A stretch of DNA of 64,000 nucleotides from Allobosea sp. BK604 (GCF_004341515.1 NZ_SLZF01000004.1:310001-374000), one strand, 5' to 3'. Counted from the stretch's first letter, positions 16,533 through 25,241 are shown. Made by a program: numbers and translations. The notes: a model not told the origin generated them from the sequence alone.

Positions 16533-16558
16533 ACCAATATCACCCAATCTCAACCAAT
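16533..16558. promoter_or_regulatory. phased CCAAT/ATTGG repeat, probable GntR operator (site A)
   Basis: Three copies of (A/C)CCAAT start at 16533, 16543 and 16553, exactly 10 bases apart, so they face the same side of the helix. Read on the minus strand the array begins AATTGGTTGA. A matching array precedes the enolase-superfamily gene at 23535-23572. It lies between the divergent ThDP and GntR genes. Confidence 0.6.
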
Positions 16559-16605
16559 TTCCAACTCATTCTGACGCGCGAGAGCTTGCGTAGGGGCTTT
16601 TGAAC

Positions 16606-16612
16606 AATTGGT
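16606..16612. promoter_or_regulatory. AATTGGT box next to the GntR start
   Basis: A single AATTGGT (within CAATTGGTACAAA) 20 bases before the first possible GntR start codon. It matches the unit of the phased arrays and may be an autoregulatory half-site. Confidence 0.35.
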
Positions 16613-16631
16613 ACAAATGATGTATCGATAG

Positions 16632-17381
16632 GTGCAGCGGCAGGACCAAATCAGACCAAACATGATCGAGAATCTGGCCAGACAGACGGACGAGACCAGC
16701 GCACGGCTCAAATCCGATTCAGACAGCCAGGCGATCTACCAGAGCCTGAGAAGTTCGATCGTCGAGGGGCAGTTGCGGACCGGGACGCGGCTCCCGACCG
16801 AACGCGCGCTTGCCTCGCGGTTCGGCGCGGCTCGCAACACCGTCCGCAAGACGATGAACCAGCTCGCCGACGAGGGGCTGATCATCCGCCATGTCGGGCG
16901 CGGCACTTTCGTCGCCCGCAGCGTGTCGAAGGGCCTGCAGGAGCCGGCGGCCGAACCGAATTTCAGCCTCGGCGAGCTGCTCGAGGCGCGCCTGATGTTC
17001 GAGCCGACCCTGGCGGAGCTGGTCGCGGAGCGGGCGAGCGAGCAGGATCTCGCGGCGCTTTCGGCCTATCTCGAGGCCCTGCGCAATGCCGGCAGCTGGA
17101 GCGAGTTCAAGGAAGCGAAATACGCGCTTCATCTCGCAATCGTCCGTGCCTCCCATAACGGCTTCCTGGTCTCGGTCTTCGAGCAGATCATCGAATCGCG
17201 CCGCCGGGCGGGCTGGGGCCGGCCGGGCGGGCATCCGCTGCCGATCAGCGCGGTGCGCGAGGCCGCGGCGCGCGACAATGCCGCGATCATCGATGCCTTG
17301 AGGCAGCGCGACGCCGTCAAGGCGCGCGAGCTGATCAGCAACTACCTGCTGCGCACCTTGATGTCGGTCAGCGAGAGCTAG
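16632..17381 (+). CDS. GntR-family (FadR subgroup) transcriptional regulator
   Basis: About 249 residues. The winged-helix domain spans roughly residues 34-100 (GTRLPTERALASRFGAARNT is the HTH) and is followed by an all-helical FCD effector domain (LHLAIVRASHN is its metal-site region). GTG at 16632 and ATG at 16662 are both possible starts. It is divergent from the ThDP/hydrolase unit and convergent, 7 bases apart, with the dipeptide-type transporter operon. Arrays of ATTGG repeats in front of the ThDP gene and of the enolase-superfamily gene suggest it governs both. FCD domains usually bind carboxylic acids, which fits a sugar-acid or keto-acid pathway. Confidence 0.92.
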   Translation: MQRQDQIRPNMIENLARQTDETSARLKSDSDSQAIYQSLRSSIVEGQLRTGTRLPTERALASRFGAARNTVRKTMNQLADEGLIIRHVGRGTFVARSVSKGLQEPAAEPNFSLGELLEARLMFEPTLAELVAERASEQDLAALSAYLEALRNAGSWSEFKEAKYALHLAIVRASHNGFLVSVFEQIIESRRRAGWGRPGGHPLPISAVREAAARDNAAIIDALRQRDAVKARELISNYLLRTLMSVSES

Positions 17382-17388
17382 GTCCGCT

Positions 17389-18249
17389 TCAGCGTCGGTC
17401 CATTCGCCGCTGCAGTCCGCGCCCGACCAGAGTCAACGCCAGCGCCGTGATCAGGATGGCGAGGCCCGGAAAAGCCGACATCCACGGCGCCAGCAGGATG
17501 TAGTCCTTGCCCTGCTGCAGGATCGCGCCCCAGTCGGGCGTCGGCGGCTGCACGCCGAGGCCGAGAAAGCCGAGCGCTGCCTGGATCTGCAGCACGAGCG
17601 GGAAAAGCACCATGCATTGTACGAGGACGATCGGCAGGACGTTGCGGACCACGTGCCGCAGCAGGATGCGCGACTGCGACAGGCCGAGACTGCGGGCCGC
17701 CTCGACATAGGTCATCCCGGCTTCCGACATGGCGCCGGAGCGCGCGATGCGGAAGAACAGCGGCACATAGACCACGGTCAGGGCGAAGACGAGATTGAGC
17801 GTCTTCGGGCCGAGAATGCCGGTGACCATGACGCCGAAGATGATCGGCGGAAAGCTCAGGATCACGTCGACCAGCCGGCCGAGCAGCATGTCGATGCGCC
17901 CGCCGACGAAGCCCGAGAACAGGCCGAGCGCGCCGCCGATGACGGCTGCCAGGACCAGCGCCGAAGCACAGATCGAGAGCGTAATCCGGGCGCCATGGAC
18001 CACCCGCGCGAGCACGTCGCGGCCGACATCGTCAGTGCCGAAAAGATGCGCGGAGGAGGGCGCTTCCAGCGCCTTGTCGACATTGACGGTGAGGGGCGAA
18101 TGGCCGGTGAAGAGACCGGGGAACGCGACGACCACGAGCACGAACGCGAGCAGCACCAGGCCGAGCACAAGGTCCGGCTCCTGTCGTGCACGACGCAGGA
18201 GGCGGGCCAGGCGGTCGCTAACGGGCATGCTGTCTGAAGAGGAACTCAT
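17389..18249 (-). CDS. ABC transporter permease, DppC-like
   Basis: A 286-residue inner-membrane permease of the peptide/nickel/opine importer family. It has an N-terminal membrane segment (LGLVLLAFVLVVVAF), the subfamily's extracellular FGTDDVGRDVLARV motif, five further helices, and the EAA loop (EAARSLGLSQSRIL). It lies 6 bases after its DppB-like partner. No ATPase gene (DppD/DppF) is in this operon, so the permeases must borrow ATPases encoded elsewhere or the operon has lost them. Confidence 0.9.
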   Translation of the reverse strand: MSSSSDSMPVSDRLARLLRRARQEPDLVLGLVLLAFVLVVVAFPGLFTGHSPLTVNVDKALEAPSSAHLFGTDDVGRDVLARVVHGARITLSICASALVLAAVIGGALGLFSGFVGGRIDMLLGRLVDVILSFPPIIFGVMVTGILGPKTLNLVFALTVVYVPLFFRIARSGAMSEAGMTYVEAARSLGLSQSRILLRHVVRNVLPIVLVQCMVLFPLVLQIQAALGFLGLGVQPPTPDWGAILQQGKDYILLAPWMSAFPGLAILITALALTLVGRGLQRRMDRR

Positions 18250-18255
18250 GGCAGC

Positions 18256-19200
18256 CTAGCTCAGCTGAACGCGCGGATCGATGATCCGGTAGGACAGGTC
18301 GACGACCAGGTTGACCAGCATGGCGATGACCACGACGACCAGCAGGCCGGCCTGCAGCACGGGATAGTCGCGCGTCTCGATCGAGGAGAGCAGCAGCCGG
18401 CCCAGGCCGGGCAGGGCGAAGAGGCTTTCGATGATCACGGCGCCGCCGAGGATCTGGATCAGGATCAGGCCCATGAAGGTGACGAGCGGGATGGCGATGT
18501 TGCGCAGAAGATGCGTGAAGAAGATCGAGCGCACCGGCAGGCCCTTGGCGATCGCGGTGCGCACATAGTCCTGCCCGAGCGCCGAGACGATGTTCTGCCG
18601 GACGAACTGGCTATAGGCCGCGGCCTGCAGCAGCGCGAGGCTGAGCACCGGCAGCGCCATGATCGAGAGATTCTCGCCGAGCGCCTCGCTCGGTGGCACA
18701 TACATCAGCGGCGGCGACCAGTCGAAGCCGGTTGAGACGCCGAAGAGCAGCATCAGGCCGATCCAGAACACCGGCGCGGCGAGGCCGAGCAGGTTGAAGC
18801 ACTGGATGAGGCGGTCGAGCATCCGGCCTTCATAGATCGCGGCGAGGATGCCGAGCGGCACGCCGATCAGCGTCGCCAGGAGGAGCGTCGCGAAGGCGAG
18901 CTGGACCGTCACCGCGAGCGCCGAGCCGACCATGCCGAGGACGGGCTGCCCGCGCGTCCAGCTCGTTCCGAAATCGCCCGTGATCACCCGGCCGAGCCAG
19001 CCGAGATATTGCTGCCAGACCGGCTGATCGAGGCCGAAGAATTCGCGCAGGGCCTTGGCGGCCACGGGGTCGCTGGTCTGGCCGAGCATCTGCCCGACGA
19101 CGTCGCCCGGCACCGAGCGCACCAGCAGGAACACGACGACCGAGGTCAGCAGCGCGGTGACCACGAGCGCTGCCAGTCTTTTTACGATGTAAGCGCCCAT
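18256..19200 (-). CDS. ABC transporter permease, DppB-like
   Basis: A 314-residue permease beginning MGAYIVKRL, the usual DppB start; an upstream extension to 19254 in the same frame is not needed. The N-terminal hydrophobic helix is followed by RSVPGDVVGQ, and the EAA-like coupling region reads ALGQDYVRTAIAKGLP. It pairs with the DppC-like permease downstream and the family-5 binding protein upstream. It is separated from the binding-protein gene by 87 bases that contain a perfect 28-base palindrome, likely to lower permease expression relative to the binding protein. Confidence 0.9.
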   Translation of the reverse strand: MGAYIVKRLAALVVTALLTSVVVFLLVRSVPGDVVGQMLGQTSDPVAAKALREFFGLDQPVWQQYLGWLGRVITGDFGTSWTRGQPVLGMVGSALAVTVQLAFATLLLATLIGVPLGILAAIYEGRMLDRLIQCFNLLGLAAPVFWIGLMLLFGVSTGFDWSPPLMYVPPSEALGENLSIMALPVLSLALLQAAAYSQFVRQNIVSALGQDYVRTAIAKGLPVRSIFFTHLLRNIAIPLVTFMGLILIQILGGAVIIESLFALPGLGRLLLSSIETRDYPVLQAGLLVVVVIAMLVNLVVDLSYRIIDPRVQLS

Positions 19201-19250
19201 TGACTCCGCGTCTTTCAGGCCTTGGCGACGAGAGCACCCGCGCCAGAATG

Positions 19251-19278
19251 GCATGCGGCGTCCCGGGACGCCGCATGC
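19251..19278 (-). promoter_or_regulatory. intercistronic hairpin after the binding-protein gene
   Basis: A perfect 28-base inverted repeat with 14-base arms (left arm GCATGCGGCGTCCC) and no spacer, 9 bases past the stop of the binding-protein gene and before the permease. No U-tract follows. Such stems commonly protect the 3' end of binding-protein mRNA and reduce read-through to the permeases. Confidence 0.7.
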
Positions 19279-19287
19279 GAGCGAGCC

Positions 19288-20880
19288 TCAGGCGATCCAG
19301 GCCCGCGCCAGGCCGTAATACCAGCCGGTCGGGTGCTGATCGTAATTCTTCACCTTGTCGGCGCGGACGACGACATGGTCGGCCGAGAACAGCATGATCG
19401 TCGGCACGCTCTCCGCCATCGCCTGCTGGTAGCGGATATAGATCTCGCGGCGCTTGGCCGGATCGCTCTCGACCCGGCCCTCGTCGAGCAGGGCGCTGGC
19501 CGCGTCGTTCTTCCAGTTGCGGAAATCGGCGCCTTCCGGCGCCTTGTGGAAGTGGCGGTAGAACAGCAGGTTGGGATCGGGAACCGTCGCCCAGTCGTTG
19601 AAGGTGAAGCCCATTTGCTTCGACTGGAAGTTCTTGACCCAGACGCCGAGCTCGACCCGCTGGATGGCGAGCTTGATGCCGATCTTGGCGAGCTGTTCGC
19701 GCAAGGTGACGGCGGCGGCATCCATCCAGTCATAGCCGATGATCGAGGTCAGGGTCAGCTCGAACCCGTCGGGATGGCCGGCCTCGGCCAGCAGTTTCTT
19801 CGCCGCGGCGATGTCGACCTTCTGGTTCGGCAGCTTGTCGAGCGGGGCGCCCCAGCTCTCCTGCATGCCGGCGACCATGGTGCCGATGGTGTTGCCCAGC
19901 CCGCCGATCGAGGCGCGCATGATCTCGTCCTTGTCGACCGCGAGCGCGATGGCGCGCCGCACGCGCTCGTCGTCGAGCGGCTTCAGCTCGGCGCCGAGAT
20001 CGATGGCCTTCTGGTTGAAGGAGGGCTTGCGCTCGATCACGAGCCCGGCGACGCCCTCGACCTGCTTGACGTCCTGGGGCCGCGACAGCGTGGCGATGTC
20101 GATGCGCTTGTTGCGCAGACCGACCAGCAGGCTCGCCGCATTCGGCACGAAGACGAAGTTGATGCGGTCGAGATAGGGAACGCCCGGTTCCCAGTAATCC
20201 GGGTTGCGCACCAGCGTTGCGTTGCTGTTCGGCTTGAACTCGGAGAGCTTGAACGGGCCGGTGCCGACGCTCGCCTGGTTGAGCTTGGTCTTCGCGTCCG
20301 CCGCGTCGAAATAGCCGGCCGGGACCACGCCGCCATATTTGTTGCCGAGCGTCATCGGCAGGGCGGCGTTGGGTGCGGAGATGGTGATCTTGACGGTGGC
20401 ATCGTCGACCGCCTCGATCGCGGTGATCATGGCGAAGTCGCCGGCACCGGGCGAGCCGTTCTTGGCGTCGCGGATATAGTTGTAGCTATAGGCGACGTCC
20501 TTGGCCGTCATCGGCTGGCCGGTATGGAACTTCACGCCCTTGCGCAGGCGGATCGTATAGACGAGCCGGTCACTGGAGAGGTCGAAGCCTTCGGCGAGCA
20601 GCGGCATCGCCGTGCCGTCCGGGCTCTCGTAGAACAGGCCCTGGTAGATCAGGACGGTCAGGCGGATGCGGGCATCGGCCGCCTGGTGGAACGGATCGAG
20701 GCCGGGCGGCTCGACCAGCAGGCCCATGTTGAGCGTGCCGCCGGATTTCGCGCCGCTGCCCTTCGGGCCGTAGAGATCGGTCGCGCCGGCCGGGCCGATG
20801 ATCGCCGCCGCAGCGGCGAAGCCGCCGAGCGCGAGCAGCGTCCGCCGGTCCATCACGCCAAAGATATCGGAACTGGACAT
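19288..20880 (-). CDS. ABC transporter substrate-binding protein, family 5 (peptide/opine type)
   Basis: A 530-residue SBP_bac_5 protein. The start at 20880 follows GAGGGGAA and gives a twin-arginine-like signal (DRRTLLALGGFAAAAAIIG). The mature protein opens GGTLNMGLLVEPPGLDPF and carries GVKFHTGQPMTAKDVAYSY, the two signature segments of DppA/OppA-like proteins. A longer open frame to 21051 would overlap the intergenic region and is not needed. It binds the ligand for the two permeases downstream. Neighbouring RidA, epimerase and enolase-superfamily genes suggest the ligand is not a simple dipeptide; opine- or sugar-acid-like compounds are also carried by this family. Confidence 0.92.
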   Translation of the reverse strand: MSSSDIFGVMDRRTLLALGGFAAAAAIIGPAGATDLYGPKGSGAKSGGTLNMGLLVEPPGLDPFHQAADARIRLTVLIYQGLFYESPDGTAMPLLAEGFDLSSDRLVYTIRLRKGVKFHTGQPMTAKDVAYSYNYIRDAKNGSPGAGDFAMITAIEAVDDATVKITISAPNAALPMTLGNKYGGVVPAGYFDAADAKTKLNQASVGTGPFKLSEFKPNSNATLVRNPDYWEPGVPYLDRINFVFVPNAASLLVGLRNKRIDIATLSRPQDVKQVEGVAGLVIERKPSFNQKAIDLGAELKPLDDERVRRAIALAVDKDEIMRASIGGLGNTIGTMVAGMQESWGAPLDKLPNQKVDIAAAKKLLAEAGHPDGFELTLTSIIGYDWMDAAAVTLREQLAKIGIKLAIQRVELGVWVKNFQSKQMGFTFNDWATVPDPNLLFYRHFHKAPEGADFRNWKNDAASALLDEGRVESDPAKRREIYIRYQQAMAESVPTIMLFSADHVVVRADKVKNYDQHPTGWYYGLARAWIA

Positions 20881-20968
20881 TGTTTTTTCCCCTCGCCGGG
20901 CTCCGGTTCGGATCAGCTGATCCTGGGGATATCCGGATGCCCGTGGCCGGTACCCCATATCCACTGGA

Positions 20969-21427
20969 TCAATCGCGATAGGCCACGACGAGCTCGATCT
21001 CGACGGCGGCATTGCGCGGCAGTTCGGCGACGCCGACGGCCGAGCGGGCATGCCGGCCGGCCTCGCCCAGGATCTCGCCGAGCAGGTCGGAGGCGGCGTC
21101 GAGGACTTTCGGCTGGTCGTTGAAGCCGGGCGCGGAGGCGACGAAGCCGGTGACCTTCAGCACGCGCTCGATCCGTTCGAGGCTGCCCAGGGCCTGCTTC
21201 AGGCAGGCGAGGCCCTGCAGGATGCAGATGCGGGCCTCGCCGCGCGCCGTCTCGAGCGTGACCGCGCCTCCGGCCTTGCCCTGCACCCGGACTTCGCCAT
21301 CGACCTTGGGAAGCTGTCCTGCGACATAGGCGACGCCCTGATGCAGCGTGACCGGCACATAGTTGAAGGACGGCGATGCGGCTTCCGGCAGTTCGATGCC
21401 AAGTTCGGCGAGACGCTGGTCGATCAT
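20969..21427 (-). CDS. RidA/YjgF/UK114 family protein
   Basis: A 152-residue trimeric-type RidA protein. The signature arginine that binds the carboxylate of imine or enamine substrates is R128 in HARSAVGVAELP, and VEIELVVAY closes the fold. The length with a longer N terminus fits the YjgH-like branch rather than classical RidA of about 128 residues. Its start overlaps the stop of the epimerase gene upstream (ATGA at 21424-21427). In a catabolic operon it likely deaminates a reactive enamine/imine intermediate, which implies that one of the neighbouring enzymes makes an unstable C=N or C-N intermediate. Confidence 0.9.
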   Translation of the reverse strand: MIDQRLAELGIELPEAASPSFNYVPVTLHQGVAYVAGQLPKVDGEVRVQGKAGGAVTLETARGEARICILQGLACLKQALGSLERIERVLKVTGFVASAPGFNDQPKVLDAASDLLGEILGEAGRHARSAVGVAELPRNAAVEIELVVAYRD

Positions 21428-22389
21428 GGTGCGTTTTCCGGTGCGGGGGCGAGCATATCGGCGACTAGGCCGGCGAGATCGAAGCGGGGCGAGAAGCCGG
21501 TCTCGCCGACGAAGCGGCTACCATCCATCAGCGGCAGCAGCAGGGCCGGTTCGATGCGCTCGAACGCGATTCCGGTGCCCGGCTTCCGAGACCGGACAGC
21601 TTCGATGAGATTGGTAATGTTCGCTTCGAAGCCTTTGATATTATATGTTGAACGCACGGGACCGGGATGGCGCAGCACCGCCAGCATGGCCGCGGCCGCA
21701 TCGACGACATGCATCAGGTCGACAGCGTGGTCGTGGAAGCTGATCCGCGCTGGGCGGTTCTCGCGCGCCGCGGCGAAGACCTCGGAGATCGCGCTCGCCG
21801 CGCCCTGATACCACAGCCCCGGGCCGAGGATGAGCGGCAGCCGCATGCTGACGATCTCCACTCCATAACGCCTGGTCATGAAAGCCGAAAGCTCTTCGGC
21901 CAGGTGCTTGGTCAGGCCGTAGACGGTGGTCGGGGCCGAGACATCGCCCTCATCGACATGCGACGTCGCATAGGTCGAAGCCGGGCCGTAAACCACGCTC
22001 GAGCCGGTCCAGACGATGCGCTTCACGCCTGCCCGGCAGGCGGCATCGATGAGCTTGCCATGGCCGGCGACATTGATCTCCATCGCGGTGTCGGATTCGG
22101 CTTCCCCGGCTCGCATCAGGCCTTCCTTGCCGACGCTATGGGCCACGCAGGAGATCACCTGCGCCGGCTTGAAGCGCGCGAAGGCAGCCGTCAGGGCATC
22201 GCGGTCGCCGATCGAGCCCTCGAAAACCTCATAGCGGCCGCCGATGTCGGCAAGCCGATCCTCCGCCATGGCCGGCCCGAACAGGACCGGCGCATAGCCG
22301 GCATGGACCAGGGCGCGCACGACATGCGAGCCGACGAAGCCGAGCCCGCCGGCGACCAGAACCGTACGGGCCGTGTCAGCGGACGACAT
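21424..22389 (-). CDS. NAD-dependent epimerase/dehydratase (extended SDR)
   Basis: A 321-residue extended short-chain dehydrogenase. GGLGFVGSHV near the N terminus binds NAD, VWTGSSVVYG carries the catalytic serine, and YGLTKHLAEEL the Tyr-x3-Lys pair. The ATG at 22389 follows GGAACG and overlaps the end of the enolase-superfamily gene by 14 bases; a longer frame to 22437 would overlap further and is less likely. Family members act on nucleotide sugars or on uronates and other sugar acids. With the enolase-superfamily dehydratase directly upstream, dehydrogenation or epimerisation of a sugar-acid-like substrate is the better guess. Confidence 0.85.
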   Translation of the reverse strand: MSSADTARTVLVAGGLGFVGSHVVRALVHAGYAPVLFGPAMAEDRLADIGGRYEVFEGSIGDRDALTAAFARFKPAQVISCVAHSVGKEGLMRAGEAESDTAMEINVAGHGKLIDAACRAGVKRIVWTGSSVVYGPASTYATSHVDEGDVSAPTTVYGLTKHLAEELSAFMTRRYGVEIVSMRLPLILGPGLWYQGAASAISEVFAAARENRPARISFHDHAVDLMHVVDAAAAMLAVLRHPGPVRSTYNIKGFEANITNLIEAVRSRKPGTGIAFERIEPALLLPLMDGSRFVGETGFSPRFDLAGLVADMLAPAPENAP

Positions 22390-23509
22390 GGCGTTCCACC
22401 GCATCCCAGTCGATCTCGATGCCGAGGCCGGGCGCATCGGGGACCGTGATCATGCCATCGGCCGGTTCGAGCGGGTTCTTCAGAATCGCATCCCGGATCG
22501 GGTTATGGCCGAGATCGTATTCGACCAGCGTCGGCCGCGGCACATTGCCGGCATGAGGATAGACCGGCAGCGACGCGACGAAATGGACGGCGGCCGCCAG
22601 CCCGACGCCGGTTCCCCAGACATGGGGCGACAGGCGCAGATGCTCCATCATCGCGAGCTGGGCGATCTGCCGACCCTGCCAGAAGCCGCCGCAGAGCGAG
22701 AGGTCGGGCTGGACGACGTCGACCGCGCGACGGTCGATCAGGCGCTTGAAATCGAAAGCGGTATAGAGCGCCTCGCCCGTCGCGATCGGCACGGGGCTGG
22801 AGCGCTGGAGCAGCTCGTATCCGGCGAAGTCCTGGGGCGCGAGCGGCTCCTCGACCCAGCCGATGCCGTAGGGCACCAGGCGAGCGAGGCTCTCGCGCGC
22901 CAGGTCCAGCGTGTAATTGGAGTTGATATCGACGAGGATCTCGACATCGGGGCCGAGGATGCTCCGTGCCGTGGCGACGCGCTCCTCGTCATTGGCCGGC
23001 GACACGCCGATCTTGATCTTGACCGAGCGATGGCCGGCCTTGGCCATGGCCTCGATCTGCGGCTCGAAATCGCGGGCGCTGTTCTCCGTCAGGTAGCCCC
23101 CGGAAGCGTAGATCTGCACCGCCGCGGCCTGCTTGCCGCCGATCAGCCGGTGGACCGGCTGGCCCAGAGCCTTGCCCGCCGCGTCCTTGGCCGCCATGTC
23201 GATGCCGGAAATGCACCAGGTCATCGGACCCTGGACGCCGAAATGGTAATGCCGGGCGAGCATCTGTGCGAAGGCGTGCTCGATATCGAGCACATGGGTT
23301 CCGAGCAGATAGCCCTTGACCAGAGGCAGCATGGCGAGATTGACCTGGGGCATGCCCCAGCATTCGCCGATGCCTTCCGTACCGTCGGCGAGCTTGAGAC
23401 GCACCAGCGTCGTCGCCCGCGCGCTGGCCAGTGATTTCGACATTCCATAGGCGCTGCCGGCGGGCAGTTGCGCTTGCAGCGGGATGAATGAAATGTCGTC
23501 GATGAGCAT
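22376..23509 (-). CDS. enolase superfamily enzyme, mandelate racemase/muconate lactonizing type
   Basis: A 377-residue MR/MLE protein. The catalytic Lys pair is K164-x-K166 (VKIKIG), the metal ligands are D194 (LVDINS), E220 (GWVEEP) and E246 (ATGEAL), and the general base pair includes D269 (QPDLS) and H296 (SPHVWG). A His base opposite the KxK motif is the mandelate racemase-like layout used by sugar-acid dehydratases and racemases. The start at 23509 is fixed by an excellent ribosome-binding site (GAGGTGA) and leaves the phased ATTGG array just upstream. First gene of the minus-strand operon running to 17389. The substrate is probably a 2-hydroxy acid. Confidence 0.9.
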   Translation of the reverse strand: MLIDDISFIPLQAQLPAGSAYGMSKSLASARATTLVRLKLADGTEGIGECWGMPQVNLAMLPLVKGYLLGTHVLDIEHAFAQMLARHYHFGVQGPMTWCISGIDMAAKDAAGKALGQPVHRLIGGKQAAAVQIYASGGYLTENSARDFEPQIEAMAKAGHRSVKIKIGVSPANDEERVATARSILGPDVEILVDINSNYTLDLARESLARLVPYGIGWVEEPLAPQDFAGYELLQRSSPVPIATGEALYTAFDFKRLIDRRAVDVVQPDLSLCGGFWQGRQIAQLAMMEHLRLSPHVWGTGVGLAAAVHFVASLPVYPHAGNVPRPTLVEYDLGHNPIRDAILKNPLEPADGMITVPDAPGLGIEIDWDAVERHVVR

Positions 23510-23534
23510 GGTCACCTCATATCCCGCCGGCTCG

Positions 23535-23572
23535 GCCAATGTCGATCCAATTCGAGCCAATGTTGAACCAAT
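23535..23572. promoter_or_regulatory. phased CCAAT/ATTGG repeat, probable GntR operator (site B)
   Basis: Four NCCAAT units start at 23535, 23546, 23556 and 23567 (spacing 11, 10, 11), 26-63 bases upstream of the enolase-superfamily start. On the minus strand it begins AATTGGTTCA, close to AATTGGTTGA at site A. The remaining bases up to 23782 hold an inverted CTGCGCTAGCGCAG and no gene. Confidence 0.6.
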
Positions 23573-23782
23573 TCGTGAGCGAGCGCAACAGCGGCGCCAA
23601 GGCGCGGAGACGCGAGCTTCCAGGTGAAATGCGAGGTTTTTAAGCGGTCCCTATCCGAAAACCGCGATCCACTTTTTGGGCCGCTGCGCTAGCGCAGCCA
23701 CATAAGGATCTGCAAAAGCGCGCGTGTCAGGCTAGCGTCTCCCATCATCACTGCTAGCCTTCGGTCGCTGACCGGATGCACC

Positions 23783-25174
23783 ATGGCATTCAATGGTCGG
23801 CGGCCGTCCAACAGCCTGTGGGAGCCTACGCCTGTGTCGACCCAGAAACGCACCGACAAGCTCAAGCTCGGTGCCTTCTTCCACCCCACCGGCAACCACG
23901 TCGCGTCCTGGCTCTACCCGGAGTCGCAGATCGACGCCGGCACCAATTTCGCCCATTACGTCGAGATGGCCCAGATCGCCGAGCGGGGTAAATTCGACCT
24001 GATGTTCCTCGCCGACGCCGTCGCCACGCGCGACGGCAACCTGGAGGCGCTCAGCCGCTGGCCGCAATACATGAACTTCCTCGACCCGCTGACACTGCTG
24101 GCGGGCCTCACCGCCGTGACGAAGCATCTCGGGCTCGTGGCGACGGCGACGACGAGCTATAACGAGCCCTACCAGATCGCGCGCCGGCTCGCCTCGTTCG
24201 ACCACATGACGGGTGGGCGCGCCGGCTGGAACGTCGTCACCTCCGCGAACACGTCCGAGGCCTATAATTTCGGACGCGACGAGCACTACGCCCATGGCGA
24301 GCGCTACGACCGGGCCGAGGAATTCGTCGAGGTCGTCAAGGGTCTGTGGGACAGTTACGACGACGGCGCCTTCGTGCGCGACCGGTCGAGCGGGCGCTAT
24401 TTCAAGCCGGATGCCCTGCATTTCCTCCATCACCAGGGCGAGAACTTCAAGGTGAGGGGGCCGCTCCATATCGAACGCTCGCCGCAGGGCTATCCCGTGC
24501 TCGCCCAGGCCAGTGCCTCGGCGGTGGGCACCGAGCTTGCCGGCAGGATCGCCGAGATCGTGTTCACGCCGCTGCATAGCCTCGCCCAGGGCCAGCAAAT
24601 CTACCAGCAGCTCAAGGATCTCGCGGTGAAGAACGGGCGCCAGCCCGACGACATCAAGATCATGCCCGGGCTCAACGCGATCGTCGGGCGCACCGAGGAG
24701 GAGGCGAAGGAAAAGCATTTCAGGCTGCAATCGCTGATCCATTCCGCCGTCGGTCGCGAACTCCTGCAGAACGCGCTGCGCGGCATGGACCTCTCGCCCT
24801 ATGGCGACGACGAGCCCTTCCCGGAGGACGTGGTCGCGAAGCTGCTTGCCGATGACAGACGCCGCTACGAGCCGATTGTCGCGGGGCGCCCGACCATTCG
24901 CCAGATGTACGAGAAATTCGCCGGCGCCCGCGGCCAACGCACGCTCGTCGGCTCGCCGACCCAGGTCGCGGATGATATCGAGCATTGGTTCGTCAACCAC
25001 GCGGTCGACGGCTTCCTGATCCAGCCCGCCTATACGCCGGGCGGGCTCGATGATTTCGTCACGCTGGTCGTGCCGGAGCTACAGCACCGCGGCCTGTTCC
25101 GCACTGAATATGAGGGCAGGACGCTGCGCGAGAATCTCGGGTTGCGGCGGCCTCCGAGCCGCTACGCCCGGTGA
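23783..25174 (+). CDS. LLM-class flavin-dependent monooxygenase, NtaA/SnaA/DszA-like
   Basis: A 463-residue luciferase-like TIM-barrel monooxygenase. FFHPTGNHVASWLYPE, NVVTSANTSEAYNFG and RYDRAEEF are hallmarks of the long NtaA/SnaA/DszA branch, which uses reduced FMN from a separate reductase to oxygenate nitrilotriacetate, sulfones, dialkyl sulfides or similar compounds. An in-frame GTG at 23834 with GGGAG in front is a good alternative start and would remove a non-conserved 17-residue N terminus. No flavin reductase is adjacent. It is a single-gene unit, divergent from the enolase-superfamily operon and convergent with the YHS gene. Its substrate is unknown. Confidence 0.88.
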   Translation: MAFNGRRPSNSLWEPTPVSTQKRTDKLKLGAFFHPTGNHVASWLYPESQIDAGTNFAHYVEMAQIAERGKFDLMFLADAVATRDGNLEALSRWPQYMNFLDPLTLLAGLTAVTKHLGLVATATTSYNEPYQIARRLASFDHMTGGRAGWNVVTSANTSEAYNFGRDEHYAHGERYDRAEEFVEVVKGLWDSYDDGAFVRDRSSGRYFKPDALHFLHHQGENFKVRGPLHIERSPQGYPVLAQASASAVGTELAGRIAEIVFTPLHSLAQGQQIYQQLKDLAVKNGRQPDDIKIMPGLNAIVGRTEEEAKEKHFRLQSLIHSAVGRELLQNALRGMDLSPYGDDEPFPEDVVAKLLADDRRRYEPIVAGRPTIRQMYEKFAGARGQRTLVGSPTQVADDIEHWFVNHAVDGFLIQPAYTPGGLDDFVTLVVPELQHRGLFRTEYEGRTLRENLGLRRPPSRYAR

Positions 25175-25184
25175 CGGGATCATA

Positions 25185-25231
25185 GTGGCCGCTGCGCCGC
25201 AGGCTCAGCACTGCGGGCAAATGGCGGCCAC
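25185..25231. terminator. candidate bidirectional terminator
   Basis: An inverted repeat GTGGCCGC (25185-25192) / GCGGCCAC (25224-25231) with a nested CCGCAG/CTGCGG pair, between the convergent LLM and YHS genes. There is no T-run, so intrinsic termination is uncertain. Confidence 0.4.
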
Positions 25232-25241
25232 CAGCAATCTG

